Below, one piece after another: positions 35,295-43,353 of a DNA stretch of 64,000 bases. The stretch is taken from contig BJHW01000001.1 of the NCBI GenBank assembly GCA_005405945.1, positions 4,712,001-4,776,000 of the forward strand, given 5' to 3'. How positions within the stretch are numbered: position 1 is the first letter of the stretch; every line of letters starts with the position of its first letter. The notes under the pieces were generated by a model, which was given only the letters and a program-made list of their open reading frames with translations, was not told the origin of the DNA and ran no database searches. Both the position numbers and the translations under genes were made by a program. Origin of the DNA: Streptomyces violaceusniger (GTDB lineage: Bacteria; Actinomycetota; Actinomycetes; Streptomycetales; Streptomycetaceae).

Positions 35295-36633
35295 TCCGCT
35301 GCTCCACGTTCCGTGCCTGCTGTGCCTGATGCTGTGGCTGCGGTGCCTGATGCTGTGACTGCTGCACCTGCGGCGCCTGTTTCCCGGGCCGTCCCTCGCG
35401 GACGACCCGGCCGCCGCCGTCCTTCCGCGACCGCCCCGCCTCGTACGCGTGGAACGCTGCCCAGCAGATCAGCAGCGCCCCCGCGAACACCGGCAGCCAG
35501 CACAGCCGGGCGAGCGCCCAGCCGGGTCCTTCGGGCACGGTGTGCAGCCCGGTCTGCGGTCCGGCGAGGCGCAGCGTGGTCACGCTGACCGCCATCATCG
35601 CGGTCTGGTGCCACAGGAAGACCGTCATCGCGGCGAGGTTGACCAGCGCCACCACCGCCCACGCGGCGGGCCGCGCCAGCACCCGGCGCAGCGGGCCGCG
35701 CAGCAGCAGGGCCGCGCCGCACTGGGCGAGCCCGAAGGTGACGGCCGCCAGGGTGGGCGGGTTGAGGTTGGAGATCGAGGCGCCGGGCACCCCGACCATC
35801 GCCGCCGGATAGCCGCCGAGCAGGACGAGCCCGGTGGTGACCGCCGCGCCCCCGGTCAGCAGCACCCACCCGGCCGTCCGCCCGCGCAGCCTGCCGCGGC
35901 CCCAGGCGGCGCCCAGGCAGTACGGGACCAGCCAGCCCGCCGCCAGGTTGACCCAGCCGAGCCAGGCGGGGCCGTCGAAGCCGAACCGGATCAGGTCGAC
36001 ATGCAGCACGACGGCGAGCGGCCACAGCGGATGCAGCCGCGCCACCAGCGGGGTCGCGGCCGTGAGCACCGCGTAGACCAGCAGGAACCACAGCGGGGAC
36101 AGGACGAGTTTGAGCAGCGTGTGCACGGTCAGCAGGCTCACCCCGGCACCGAGCAGCGCCCCCGCCGCCACGGCCCATACGGTGAGCACGGCGGCCACGG
36201 GCCGGAACAGCCGGGCCAGCCGGGCGCGCAGCCACCTCCGGTAGCTGATGCCCCGGGCGCGGGCGCACTCGTGGCTCTTGGCGCCCATCTGCCCGCCGAC
36301 CAGGAAGAACACCGCGAGGGTCTGGAACACCCAGGAGACGGGGGTGAGTCCGGGCTGGTACCGCAGCGGGCTGGCCACGCGCAGGGTGCCGCTGTCGGCC
36401 ACGAGGGCGGTCACCAGCCAGTGGCCGAACACCACGCCGAGGATGGCGACGGCCCGCAGACCGTCCACGGCGCGGTCGCGGCCGGGCGGGGTGGCGGCCT
36501 CGATCCGCCGGACGAGGCCACGTACGCGAACCGTCTCACGCGGCCGGGGCGTCTTACGCGGCCGGACCGTCACACTCAGCCGGAGCGTATCGCTCAGCCG
36601 GGGCGTCTCACTCGGCCGGACCGTCTCACGCAT
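35287..36633 (-). CDS. Acyltransferase 3-family integral membrane protein
   Basis: A 448-residue protein with about ten transmembrane helices and the acyltransferase 3 N-terminal signature RAVDGLRAVAILGVVFGHW, including the catalytic-type His in GHW. The typical FFLVGGQMG and FLWHQTAMM segments follow. Such enzymes O-acylate sugars, polymers or lipids at the membrane. The first 40 residues are an unusual repetitive Arg/Thr/Pro-rich segment (RETVRPSETPRLSDTLRL). Its ATG overlaps the upstream alpha/beta-hydrolase stop by 8 bp, so the two may act on related acyl substrates. The C-terminus is Gln-rich. Confidence 0.88.
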   Translation of the reverse strand: MRETVRPSETPRLSDTLRLSVTVRPRKTPRPRETVRVRGLVRRIEAATPPGRDRAVDGLRAVAILGVVFGHWLVTALVADSGTLRVASPLRYQPGLTPVSWVFQTLAVFFLVGGQMGAKSHECARARGISYRRWLRARLARLFRPVAAVLTVWAVAAGALLGAGVSLLTVHTLLKLVLSPLWFLLVYAVLTAATPLVARLHPLWPLAVVLHVDLIRFGFDGPAWLGWVNLAAGWLVPYCLGAAWGRGRLRGRTAGWVLLTGGAAVTTGLVLLGGYPAAMVGVPGASISNLNPPTLAAVTFGLAQCGAALLLRGPLRRVLARPAAWAVVALVNLAAMTVFLWHQTAMMAVSVTTLRLAGPQTGLHTVPEGPGWALARLCWLPVFAGALLICWAAFHAYEAGRSRKDGGGRVVREGRPGKQAPQVQQSQHQAPQPQHQAQQARNVEQRSV

Positions 36634-37548
36634 CGCGGCCCTCCACGATCCGGCCCAAGCTCGCCAGGGCGACGGACCCGGGCTTGAGGTAGTCGCTGTG
36701 CCCGACGTCCCCCGCGTCGAAGATCCGCGCGCCGAACCGCCGGGAGACCGGGTCGGTCCCGAAGCCGATGGTCGTGCCCAGCAGCGGGATCCGCACATGC
36801 GGCACCCCGCCGATCCAGTCGTCCCCGCCCCGCCCGGCCCAGACGGTGGCCCGGGTGTGCAGCTGCCGGGCGTCGTCGTACCCCGTCCCGGGCTGCCGTA
36901 CAGAACGATGTCCGCGGCGTTCAGCCCCCGTGCGGCCCGGGCGCAGACCACCGAGCCGTAGGAGTGGCACAGGAGCGAGATCCGGGCCCGGGGCGCCGCC
37001 GCGTTCAACTCCCGTACGAACGCGGCCAGTCGGGGAGCGGCACCGGCGGCCCGGTCCGTGGACAGCACCTCGGGCGCCACGGTGCCGGGCGTCTTGTACC
37101 CGAGCCAGCCGATGACGGCCGTACGGCGCCCGAGTTGACGGCTCAGCGCGAGCGCCCCGTCCCGGAACCGGCCGTACGTCTCCAGGTTGGTGTCCGACCC
37201 CGGCACCAGCACCGCGATGCGCGTGGCGCGCCCCAGATCCCCGTACACCTCGACGGCACGGCCCCCGTTCCGCCCGTCGAAGGACAGGAAGTGCCGCGAC
37301 GCCCCCCGCATCTTCCGCAGCGCCCGCGCCCGCTCGCGGTCCCCGTGCCGGGCGGCCATCACCTCGGCCGCCCGGATCCCCTCCCGGTTGGCCGCGTACC
37401 GGTGCTCAAGCCCCGCGACGCGCACCGGCCCCAGCGCCACCGGCGCGGGCGCGGGCACCTCACTGGGCCCAGCGGCCCCCACCAGGGGCGCCACCACCGA
37501 GGCGGTGACGAGCGCCGCCAGCAGGGCGCGGCGAAGACGGGACGCCAT
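36626..37548 (-). pseudogene. Exported alpha/beta hydrolase, one-base frameshift
   Basis: The first frame has a signal peptide (MASRLRRALLAALVTASVVA), then an alpha/beta-hydrolase domain with oxyanion region VLVPGSDTNLETYGRF and nucleophile elbow LLCHSYGSVV. It loses frame just after DIVLYGSPG. The second frame continues TGYDDARQLHTRATVWAGRG and DVGHSDYLKPGSVA, which supplies the catalytic His, to the stop at 36626. A missing base in the CCC/CCCC runs at about 36881-36889 explains the break. The repaired length is about 307 residues, normal for this DUF1023-like family. It forms an operon with the acyltransferase. Confidence 0.8.
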
Positions 37549-37761
37549 GGCTGTTCCTTCCGTACCAACGGATGTCGTGGATACGGAAGGTATGGAGCCG
37601 GCCGCGTGGTTGGCGTCCCACCGGGGAGTGCATCTCCGGGTAGTCCCCAGGTATGACGGGTAGGGGGGTGCGGCGGTCGGGACAGCCGGCTGCAGCCGGG
37701 GGCCGACGGCCCTGTTCCCGAGGGCGGCCATGGCCACAGAGCCCCCTGCTATGGTGCGGCG

Positions 37762-38196
37762 ATGTCATCGATCAAGCAGGTCCAAGTCACCTTCGACTGC
37801 GCGGAACCCGAGCGCGTCGCTCGCTTTTGGTGCGAGGTGCTGGGGTACGTCGTACCGCCGCCACCGGAGGGGTTCGCCACGTGGGACGAGTACGATCGCT
37901 CCCTGCCGCCTGAGCGGCAGGGAGCGTCGTTCGCCTGCGGTGATCCCTCAGGCGTGGGCCCGCGCCTGTACTTCCAGCGCGTCCCCGAAGGCAAGGTCGT
38001 CAAGAACCGGGTGCATCTTGACGTGCGAGTCGGCACCGGGCTCGTGGGCGAGGAGCGCCTCGCCGCGCTCGAGGCCGAGTGCGAACGACTGGTCGCGCTC
38101 GGCGCGACACGCGTGCGCGTGCTGCTCGCCGATGAGCACAATGAGTCGTGCATCCACATGCAGGACATCGAGGGCAACGAGTTCTGTCTCGACTGA
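37762..38196 (+). CDS. VOC-family (glyoxalase-like) protein
   Basis: A 144-residue protein of the glyoxalase-like domain family. VQVTFDCAEPERVARFWCEV opens the first module, RVHLDVRVG is in the centre, and HMQDIEGNEFCLD ends the second. Such small VOC proteins usually bind or modify small electrophiles or drugs, but no metal triad can be assigned with certainty. It stands alone with no operon partner. The ATG at 37762 follows a weak GGTGCGGCG. Confidence 0.87.
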   Translation: MSSIKQVQVTFDCAEPERVARFWCEVLGYVVPPPPEGFATWDEYDRSLPPERQGASFACGDPSGVGPRLYFQRVPEGKVVKNRVHLDVRVGTGLVGEERLAALEAECERLVALGATRVRVLLADEHNESCIHMQDIEGNEFCLD

Positions 38197-38257
38197 GCAG
38201 CCTCCGGGACGGCGACACAGGACGGCTCCGACGCCGGGGCCAGAGATCAGCTCACCT

Positions 38258-38344
38258 GTGACCAGCGGATACCGGACAACCCTTACGTGACCAGCGGCTA
38301 CGGGACAACCCTTACGTGACCAGCGGTTACGGGACAGCCCTTAC
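38258..38344. repeat. 29-bp tandem triplication including the SRPBCC stop codon
   Basis: Three consecutive 29-bp units start at 38258, 38287 and 38316 with GTGACCAGCGG and end in CCCTTAC. The third unit contains the stop codon (TAA on the minus strand) of the SRPBCC gene, so the array is an outward duplication of that gene's 3' end. Confidence 0.88.
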
Positions 38345-38973
38345 CGCGCGGGCACGTAGAACTCCGTCGTGGCGCGCGTCGTCTCCGCCACCACCTCCGC
38401 CGGGGCCCCCGAGGCTTCGTACGCGGCGCCCCAGCGCTCGCTGCTGCGGGTCATGAACTCCCGCGCCTCGTCCGAGGCCTGCCACGCCTCCGGGTCGGCG
38501 GGCGCGCCCTCGCCCGTCAGGTGCAGGGTGAGGCCGAGCAGCGCGCCGTCCCAGCCGACGCCGACCGCGCCGGGGCCGTACTGGTCCCACATCCCGGGCG
38601 GTACGACGGCGACGTGCTCCAGCTCGAAGACGGTCCGCTCCTCGCCCTCGGCGGTCAGCCGGACCTCGACCTCGCTGAAGCCGGGGTTCTCGCCGAACAG
38701 CCAGCTCACCGCGAGCAGCCGCGGGGGTTCGCAGCGCAGGATCTCGCCGCCCGCGTTGCCCGTCAGCTGGTAGTGGCCGCCGAGCTTCAGGTCGCCGCTC
38801 ACCGGCAGGAACCAGCGGCTGATCCGCTCGGGGTCGGTGCACGCGTCCCAGACGTCCGCGATCGCGGCGTCGTAGGTGCGCCGCAACAGGACGGTACGGG
38901 CCTCGCCGTCGGGCACCTCACGGGTGCCGACCTCGCGATGGACGTGGTTGATCTGATCGACGATCTCGCTCAT
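38341..38973 (-). CDS. SRPBCC (AHSA1-like) domain protein
   Basis: A 210-residue START/Bet v1-like protein. RRTYDAAIADVWDACTDPER and ISRWFLPVSGDLKLGG are the AHSA1 signature, followed by FELEHVAVVPPGMWDQYGPG. Its 3' end carries the tandem 29-bp repeat. It lies 3 bp downstream of the ArsR-type regulator and forms an operon with it, a frequent pair in actinobacteria. The family binds hydrophobic ligands; a specific substrate is not known. Confidence 0.9.
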   Translation of the reverse strand: MSEIVDQINHVHREVGTREVPDGEARTVLLRRTYDAAIADVWDACTDPERISRWFLPVSGDLKLGGHYQLTGNAGGEILRCEPPRLLAVSWLFGENPGFSEVEVRLTAEGEERTVFELEHVAVVPPGMWDQYGPGAVGVGWDGALLGLTLHLTGEGAPADPEAWQASDEAREFMTRSSERWGAAYEASGAPAEVVAETTRATTEFYVPAR

Positions 38974-38976
38974 GAG

Positions 38977-39348
38977 TCATGTCTCCGCATCGGTTCCGCT
39001 GCCGCCGCCGCGCCCCTCGTCGAGCCGCCGCTGCCGCTTGCCCCGCGCCAGTTCCGTCCCCAGCGCGTCCAGCCGCTGCTCCCAGAAGCCCCGGAACCGG
39101 TCGAGCCACCGGTCGACCTCCCGCAGGGGCGCGGCCTCGACGGCGTACAACCGCCGTGTGCCCTCGGCCCGTACGGAGGCGAATCCGGCCTCCCGCAACA
39201 CCCGCAGATGCTGCGAGACGGCGGGTTGCGAGATGCCGAACTCGGCACGGACGACGGAGCTGACCTCGCCGGAGGACCGCTCTCCCTCGGCGAGCAGCTC
39301 CAATATCCGGCGCCGGACGGGGTCTCCGAGGACATCGAGTGCGTGCAC
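38977..39348 (-). CDS. ArsR-family transcriptional regulator
   Basis: A 123-residue winged-helix repressor (from GTG 39348, VHALDVLGDPVRRRILELLA) with DNA-recognition segment EFGISQPAVSQHLRVLREAG and wing VRAEGTRRLYAV. No cysteine metal-binding motif (CVC) is present, so it is not a classic arsenic or zinc sensor. It probably represses its own operon with the SRPBCC gene. A longer frame to 39384 would start inside the presumed operator and is disfavoured. Confidence 0.9.
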   Translation of the reverse strand: MHALDVLGDPVRRRILELLAEGERSSGEVSSVVRAEFGISQPAVSQHLRVLREAGFASVRAEGTRRLYAVEAAPLREVDRWLDRFRGFWEQRLDALGTELARGKRQRRLDEGRGGGSGTDAET

Positions 39349-39370
39349 GCCCGGACTATGCCAGCCGCCG

Positions 39371-39392
39371 CTTATATAAGTCAACGCTTAAC
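39371..39392. promoter_or_regulatory. AT-rich palindrome, candidate ArsR operator
   Basis: CTTATATAAG is a perfect 10-bp palindrome 22 bp upstream of the ArsR start, followed by TCAACGCTTAAC. It is a sharp AT-rich island in GC-rich surroundings and fits both an ArsR-type operator and the promoter -10 region. Confidence 0.55.
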
Positions 39393-39480
39393 TTTGCCGC
39401 CCCGCGCCGCGGCGGTCAGGCACCGCCCACTCGCCGTCCACGCCTCCGCGCCACGCACTTCCACCACTCCGGGGCCGTAC

Positions 39481-39657
39481 GTGATAGGATCTCCTTCAGT
39501 TGCAGTTTTGGTACCCATGAACTCTGTGTGCGCCTGACGGTATGTAGCGTCAGGCGCATTTCTCGTTTTTGCCGGTCATTTCCGGATGGGGTCATTTCGG
39601 CGACTCGGGATGCATTCCCTGTGCATTCCGGACCGACCCCATATGAAGGAGAAGGAC
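39481..39657 (+). promoter_or_regulatory. Cold-shock gene leader with hexapeptide ORF and attenuator
   Basis: The 180 bp before the cold-shock gene contain a six-codon ORF, ATG 39517 to TGA 39537 (MNSVCA). Its stop codon lies inside the left arm of a strong terminator at 39529-39570. Transcription starting upstream would therefore meet the terminator before the csp coding region, unless a ribosome on the mini-ORF, or low temperature, prevents the hairpin from forming. No Shine-Dalgarno precedes the mini-ORF, but leaderless translation is common in Streptomyces. The remaining leader contains CGGATGGGGTCATTTCGG-type sequence and the GGAG ribosome binding site of csp. Confidence 0.5.
39529..39570 (+). 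terminator. Rho-independent terminator/attenuator upstream of csp
   Basis: An 11-bp perfect stem, TGCGCCTGACG pairing with CGTCAGGCGCA around an 8-nt loop, is followed immediately by TTTCTCGTTTTT. It is one of very few hairpins in this window with a real T-run. No gene on the plus strand ends just before it: the nearest upstream gene, ArsR, is on the minus strand and starts at 39348. It therefore acts on a transcript started only a short distance upstream. Confidence 0.8.
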
Positions 39658-39861
39658 ATGGCTACTGGCACCGTGAAGTGGTTCAACGCGGAAAAGGGCT
39701 TCGGCTTCATCGAGCAGGACGGCGGCGGCGCCGACGTCTTCGCCCACTACTCGAACATCGCCACCAGCGGCTTCCGTGAGCTGCAGGAAGGCCAGAAGGT
39801 GACCTTCGACGTCACCCAGGGCCAGAAGGGCCCGCAGGCCGAGAACATCGTTCCCGCCTGA
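39658..39861 (+). CDS. cspA: Cold-shock domain protein (CspA family)
   Basis: A 67-residue single cold-shock domain with RNP1 KGFGFIEQ and RNP2 VFAHYS, starting MATGTVKWFNAEKGFG. It acts as an RNA chaperone binding single-stranded nucleic acid. Length and sequence are typical of the abundant Streptomyces Csp proteins. The ATG is chosen at 39658, behind GGAGAAGG, rather than the upstream in-frame ATG of the leader. A strong hairpin terminator follows and the helicase gene comes next, so functional cooperation in RNA unfolding is plausible. Confidence 0.95.
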   Translation: MATGTVKWFNAEKGFGFIEQDGGGADVFAHYSNIATSGFRELQEGQKVTFDVTQGQKGPQAENIVPA

Positions 39862-39875
39862 TCGCAGCGCCTGTC

Positions 39876-39920
39876 ACGAGCCGGGGCCCGTACCTGAAGG
39901 GGTGCGGGGCCCCGGCTCGT
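39876..39920 (+). terminator. Hairpin terminator after the cold-shock gene
   Basis: A perfect 14-bp stem (ACGAGCCGGGGCCC with its complement) with a 17-nt loop lies 15 bp after the csp stop and 40 bp before the helicase start. Some read-through into the helicase is likely, since no separate promoter is evident. Confidence 0.75.
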
Positions 39921-39959
39921 ACGCGTTTCCGCAGACCGCGCCCAGCAGAAGGCACCACA

Positions 39960-41381
39960 TTGAGCCGATCCGCCCGCTCGTACCGCAAAAAACCCGCACC
40001 CTCCCGCTCCACCGGCAAGGGCCGCCCCCGCCCCACCGGCGGAAACACCAGCGGAAAGGACGGCGGAAACGAATTCGCCCTGCCGCCCGGCTCCGCCCCG
40101 GTGCTGCCCGCCGTCACGTCGTTCTCCGAGCTCGACATGCCGGAGGAACTGCTCGCCGAGCTGGCCCAGCAGGGCGTCACCGTGCCCTTCCCGATCCAGG
40201 CGGCCGCCCTCCCCAACGCCCTCACCGGCCGGGACGTCCTGGGCCGTGGCCGCACCGGCTCCGGCAAGACCCTCGCCTTCGGCCTCGCCCTGCTGGCCCG
40301 CACCGCCGGGCGGCGCGCGGAGCCCGGCCGCCCCCTCGCCCTGGTGCTGGTCCCCACCCGGGAGCTGGCCCAGCAGGTCACCGACGCGCTCACCCCCTAC
40401 GCCCGGCGGCTGCGGCTGCGCCCGGCCACCGTGGTCGGCGGAGTGTCGATCAACCGCCAGGCCGAGGCCCTGCGCGGCGGCGCGGAGGTGGTCATCGCGA
40501 CCCCCGGGCGCCTCCAGGACCTGATCGAACGCGGCGACTGCCGACTGGACCAGGTGTCCGTCACGGTCCTCGACGAGGCCGACCAAATGGCCGACATGGG
40601 CTTCCTGCCCCAGGTGACTCGGCTGCTGCGGCAGGTCCCCGCCGACGGCCAGCGCCTGCTGTTCTCCGCGACCCTCGACCACAACATCGGCCTGCTGGTG
40701 CGCCAGTTCCTCCACGACCCGGCCGTGCACTCGCTCGACCCGTCCGCCGGTGCCGTCACCACGATGGAGCACCATGTGCTGCACATCGAGGACACCGACA
40801 AGCGCTCCGTCGTCACCCGGGTCGCCGCCAGGGACGGCCGCGTCATCCTGTTCCTGGACACCAAGCGCGGGGTCGACCGGCTGACCCGGCATCTGCTGAC
40901 CAGCGGCGTACGGGCGGCCGCGCTGCACGGCGGCAAGTCCCAGCCGCAGCGCACCCGGACCCTGGACCACTTCAAGTCCGGCCATGTCACCGCGCTGGTG
41001 GCCACGAACGTCGCCGCCCGGGGCATTCATGTGGACGATCTCGATCTCGTCGTCAATGTCGACCCGCCCGCGGACCACAAGGACTATCTGCACCGTGGTG
41101 GCCGTACCGCCCGTGCGGGCGGATCCGGCAGCGTCATCACGCTGGTCACTCCGGACCAGCGCCGGGACATGGTCCGTCTCATGGCCGACGCGGGCATCAC
41201 CCCCCGGACCGCCCGGGTCCACTCCGCCGACCCCGAACTCACCCGTATCACCGGCGCGCAGGATCCCTCCGGCGTTCCCGTGACCATCAGCGCGCCCGTG
41301 CCGCCGCAGCCGCGCCGTGCGGGCCAGGCCGCCCGTCGCCCCGCCAGGAGCCGTCGGCCCCGCCGTCAGGCCCGGTCCTGA
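39960..41381 (+). CDS. DEAD-box ATP-dependent RNA helicase
   Basis: A 473-residue helicase with the full set of core motifs: Q-motif region VPFPIQ, Walker A GRGRTGSGKT, PTRELAQQ, ATPGR, DEAD variant VLDEADQM, SAT (LLFSATL), then VATNVAARGI, and HRGGRTARAG at the C-terminal RecA domain. The N-terminal 45 and C-terminal 40 residues are basic and disordered, suited to RNA binding. It follows the cold-shock gene on the same strand and probably helps unwind structured RNA in the cold. The start codon appears to be TTG 39960 behind GAAGG. Confidence 0.92.
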   Translation: MSRSARSYRKKPAPSRSTGKGRPRPTGGNTSGKDGGNEFALPPGSAPVLPAVTSFSELDMPEELLAELAQQGVTVPFPIQAAALPNALTGRDVLGRGRTGSGKTLAFGLALLARTAGRRAEPGRPLALVLVPTRELAQQVTDALTPYARRLRLRPATVVGGVSINRQAEALRGGAEVVIATPGRLQDLIERGDCRLDQVSVTVLDEADQMADMGFLPQVTRLLRQVPADGQRLLFSATLDHNIGLLVRQFLHDPAVHSLDPSAGAVTTMEHHVLHIEDTDKRSVVTRVAARDGRVILFLDTKRGVDRLTRHLLTSGVRAAALHGGKSQPQRTRTLDHFKSGHVTALVATNVAARGIHVDDLDLVVNVDPPADHKDYLHRGGRTARAGGSGSVITLVTPDQRRDMVRLMADAGITPRTARVHSADPELTRITGAQDPSGVPVTISAPVPPQPRRAGQAARRPARSRRPRRQARS

Positions 41382-41533
41382 CGGCCCGGCCGTGAGGGCC
41401 GGTGCGGGGCCCGGGCAGCCGCTGTCCGGGCGGACATGCGGCGGCCGTCCGGGCGGACATCCGGCATTTCGCCATGATCGTGTCAGGCCCGACCGACGGT
41501 GGATGTCCCCATTCCCCCGTCGGAGAGGCGACA

Positions 41534-42343
41534 ATGGGCCACATGCCGATACCCAGCGCCGTGCCCAGCCGTGCCGAACTGATCGACCATCTCGTCCGTA
41601 CGCGCATCGCGGGCGACGTCGCCACCCCTCGTGAGAACAATCTCTCCCACTACCGCAAGCTCGCGAACGGCGACCGCCACTACTGGCTGGGCCTTGAGCT
41701 GGGCGACCGCTGGACCGATGAGCAGGACGTGCTGGCGGTCATGGCCGAGCGGTGCGGTGTGGTGGACGACCCGCAGCACCGGTCGGGGCAGGACACCATC
41801 GACCCGGAGCTGACGGTCGGCGCGCTGGACCGGATGGCGTCGGTGCTGCGGAAGGCGGCGGAGGCGAGCGAGCGGGTGCTGTTCGCCACCGGGCACCCGG
41901 GCGGGCTGCTGGAGGTCCACCGGGCCACGGCGGCGGCGCTGCGGGCCGCCGGGTGCGAGATCGTGGAGATCCCGGGCGGGCTGCAGGCGGACGAGGGGTA
42001 CGTCTTCCAGTTCTGCGATGTGGCGATGCTGGAGCGGGGCGCCACACTGTGGCACACCCACTCCCCCGCGCCCATGGCGGCGATCCTCGACGCGCTGGCC
42101 CACGAGGGGCGGCCGCTGCCCGATCTGGTGGTCGCCGACCACGGCTGGGCGGGGTGCGCGGGGCAGCGGGGCATCGACGCGGTGGGCTACGCGGACTGCA
42201 ACGACCCGGCGCTCTTCCTCGGCGAGTCCGAGGGCACGCTGTCGGTGGTGGTCCCGCTGGACGACCACGTCACCAACCCGAGGTTCTACGACGCGATGAC
42301 GGCGTACCTGCTGGACGCGGCGGGGCTGACGGCCCAGTTCTGA
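41534..42343 (+). CDS. Conserved actinobacterial phosphatase-like protein
   Basis: A 269-residue protein conserved across Streptomyces, where I recall it being annotated only as a phosphatase. Features: ATPRENNLSHYRKLANGDRH near the N-terminus, the loop FATGHPGGLLEVHRA, and VVADHGWAGCAGQRGID in the C-terminal third. Several conserved His and Asp residues could bind metal or phosphate. The annotation rests on resemblance only; no biochemical role is established. ATG 41534 with GGAGAGG upstream is preferred; ATG 41543 is an alternative. It converges on tesB. Confidence 0.75.
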   Translation: MGHMPIPSAVPSRAELIDHLVRTRIAGDVATPRENNLSHYRKLANGDRHYWLGLELGDRWTDEQDVLAVMAERCGVVDDPQHRSGQDTIDPELTVGALDRMASVLRKAAEASERVLFATGHPGGLLEVHRATAAALRAAGCEIVEIPGGLQADEGYVFQFCDVAMLERGATLWHTHSPAPMAAILDALAHEGRPLPDLVVADHGWAGCAGQRGIDAVGYADCNDPALFLGESEGTLSVVVPLDDHVTNPRFYDAMTAYLLDAAGLTAQF

Positions 42344-42391
42344 CGGACTGGGCCCGACGGCCCGGTTTCCGACGGCTCCGGGCCGCCGCGT

Positions 42392-43294
42392 TCACTTCTT
42401 CCCGCTCTTCCCGCGCGGCACCCGCATGACCCCCTCCTGGATCACGGAGACGGCCAGCCGCCCGTCGGCGGTGAAGATACGGCCCTTGGCGAGCCCGCGT
42501 CCGCCGGACGCGGAGGGGCTCTCCTGGTCGTACAGCAGCCAGTCGTCCACCCGGAACGGCCGGTGGAACCACATGGCGTGATCCAGGCTGGCCCCGACGA
42601 TGTCGCCGACCGCCCAGCCGCCGCGCCCATGGGCGAGCAGCACGGAGTCCAGCAGCGTCATGTCGGAGACATAGGTCGCCAGGCAGACGTGGAGCAGGGG
42701 GTGGTCGGCGGCGCCGTCCAGTTTGCCGTCGGTCCGGAACCAAACCTGCGACTTGGGCTCGCGCGGCCGGCCGACGCTGCCGAACGGCGGCTCGTCCACG
42801 TACCGCACATCGACCGCGGCCCGCGCCTGGAGCATCCGCTCGGTCACCCCGGGGCCGAGGAAGAGGTGCTCATAGCGGGGCAGCAGCTCCTCGGCGGTGG
42901 GCAGGGAGAGCGGGTCGGGGACGTCCGGCATCGGCTCCTGGTGCTCGAGGCCGTCCTCGTACAGCTGGAAGGAGGCCGAGAGATGGAAGATCGGCTGTCC
43001 GTGCTGGACGGCGACCACCCGGCGGGTGGTGAAGGAGTGGCCGTCCCGGATCCGGTCGACCGTGTAGACGATGGGCGCCCCGGGGTCGCCGGGCCGCAGG
43101 AAGTACGCGTGCAGCGAATGCGCCGAGCGGTCCTCGGGCACGGTGCGCCCCGCGGCGACCAGGGCCTGGGCGGCGACCTGTCCGCCGAAGACCCGCGGTA
43201 CGAGGGGTGCGGCGTCGCTGGTGCCGCGGAAGATGTCCTCCTCGATCTGCTCGAGGTCGAGCAGATCGAGGAGGCCCTGAAGTGCGTCACTCAT
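42392..43294 (-). CDS. tesB: Acyl-CoA thioesterase II (TesB)
   Basis: A 300-residue double hot-dog thioesterase. RVFGGQVAAQALVAAGRTVP and HAYFLRPGDPGAPIVYTVDR are in the first fold; HGRGGWAVGDIVGASLDHAM and FRVDDWLLYDQESPSASGG, with the catalytic-type Asp/Gln-Ser region, are in the second. It hydrolyses medium- and long-chain acyl-CoA to free fatty acid and CoA. It lies downstream of an acyl-CoA dehydrogenase on the same strand, consistent with lipid catabolism. Confidence 0.94.
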   Translation of the reverse strand: MSDALQGLLDLLDLEQIEEDIFRGTSDAAPLVPRVFGGQVAAQALVAAGRTVPEDRSAHSLHAYFLRPGDPGAPIVYTVDRIRDGHSFTTRRVVAVQHGQPIFHLSASFQLYEDGLEHQEPMPDVPDPLSLPTAEELLPRYEHLFLGPGVTERMLQARAAVDVRYVDEPPFGSVGRPREPKSQVWFRTDGKLDGAADHPLLHVCLATYVSDMTLLDSVLLAHGRGGWAVGDIVGASLDHAMWFHRPFRVDDWLLYDQESPSASGGRGLAKGRIFTADGRLAVSVIQEGVMRVPRGKSGKK

Positions 43295-43353
43295 GATTCA
43301 AGCAGTCTTGCAGACCCGTATTGCGGTCCTGTTGCCCCTGGTCATGACGGTCG

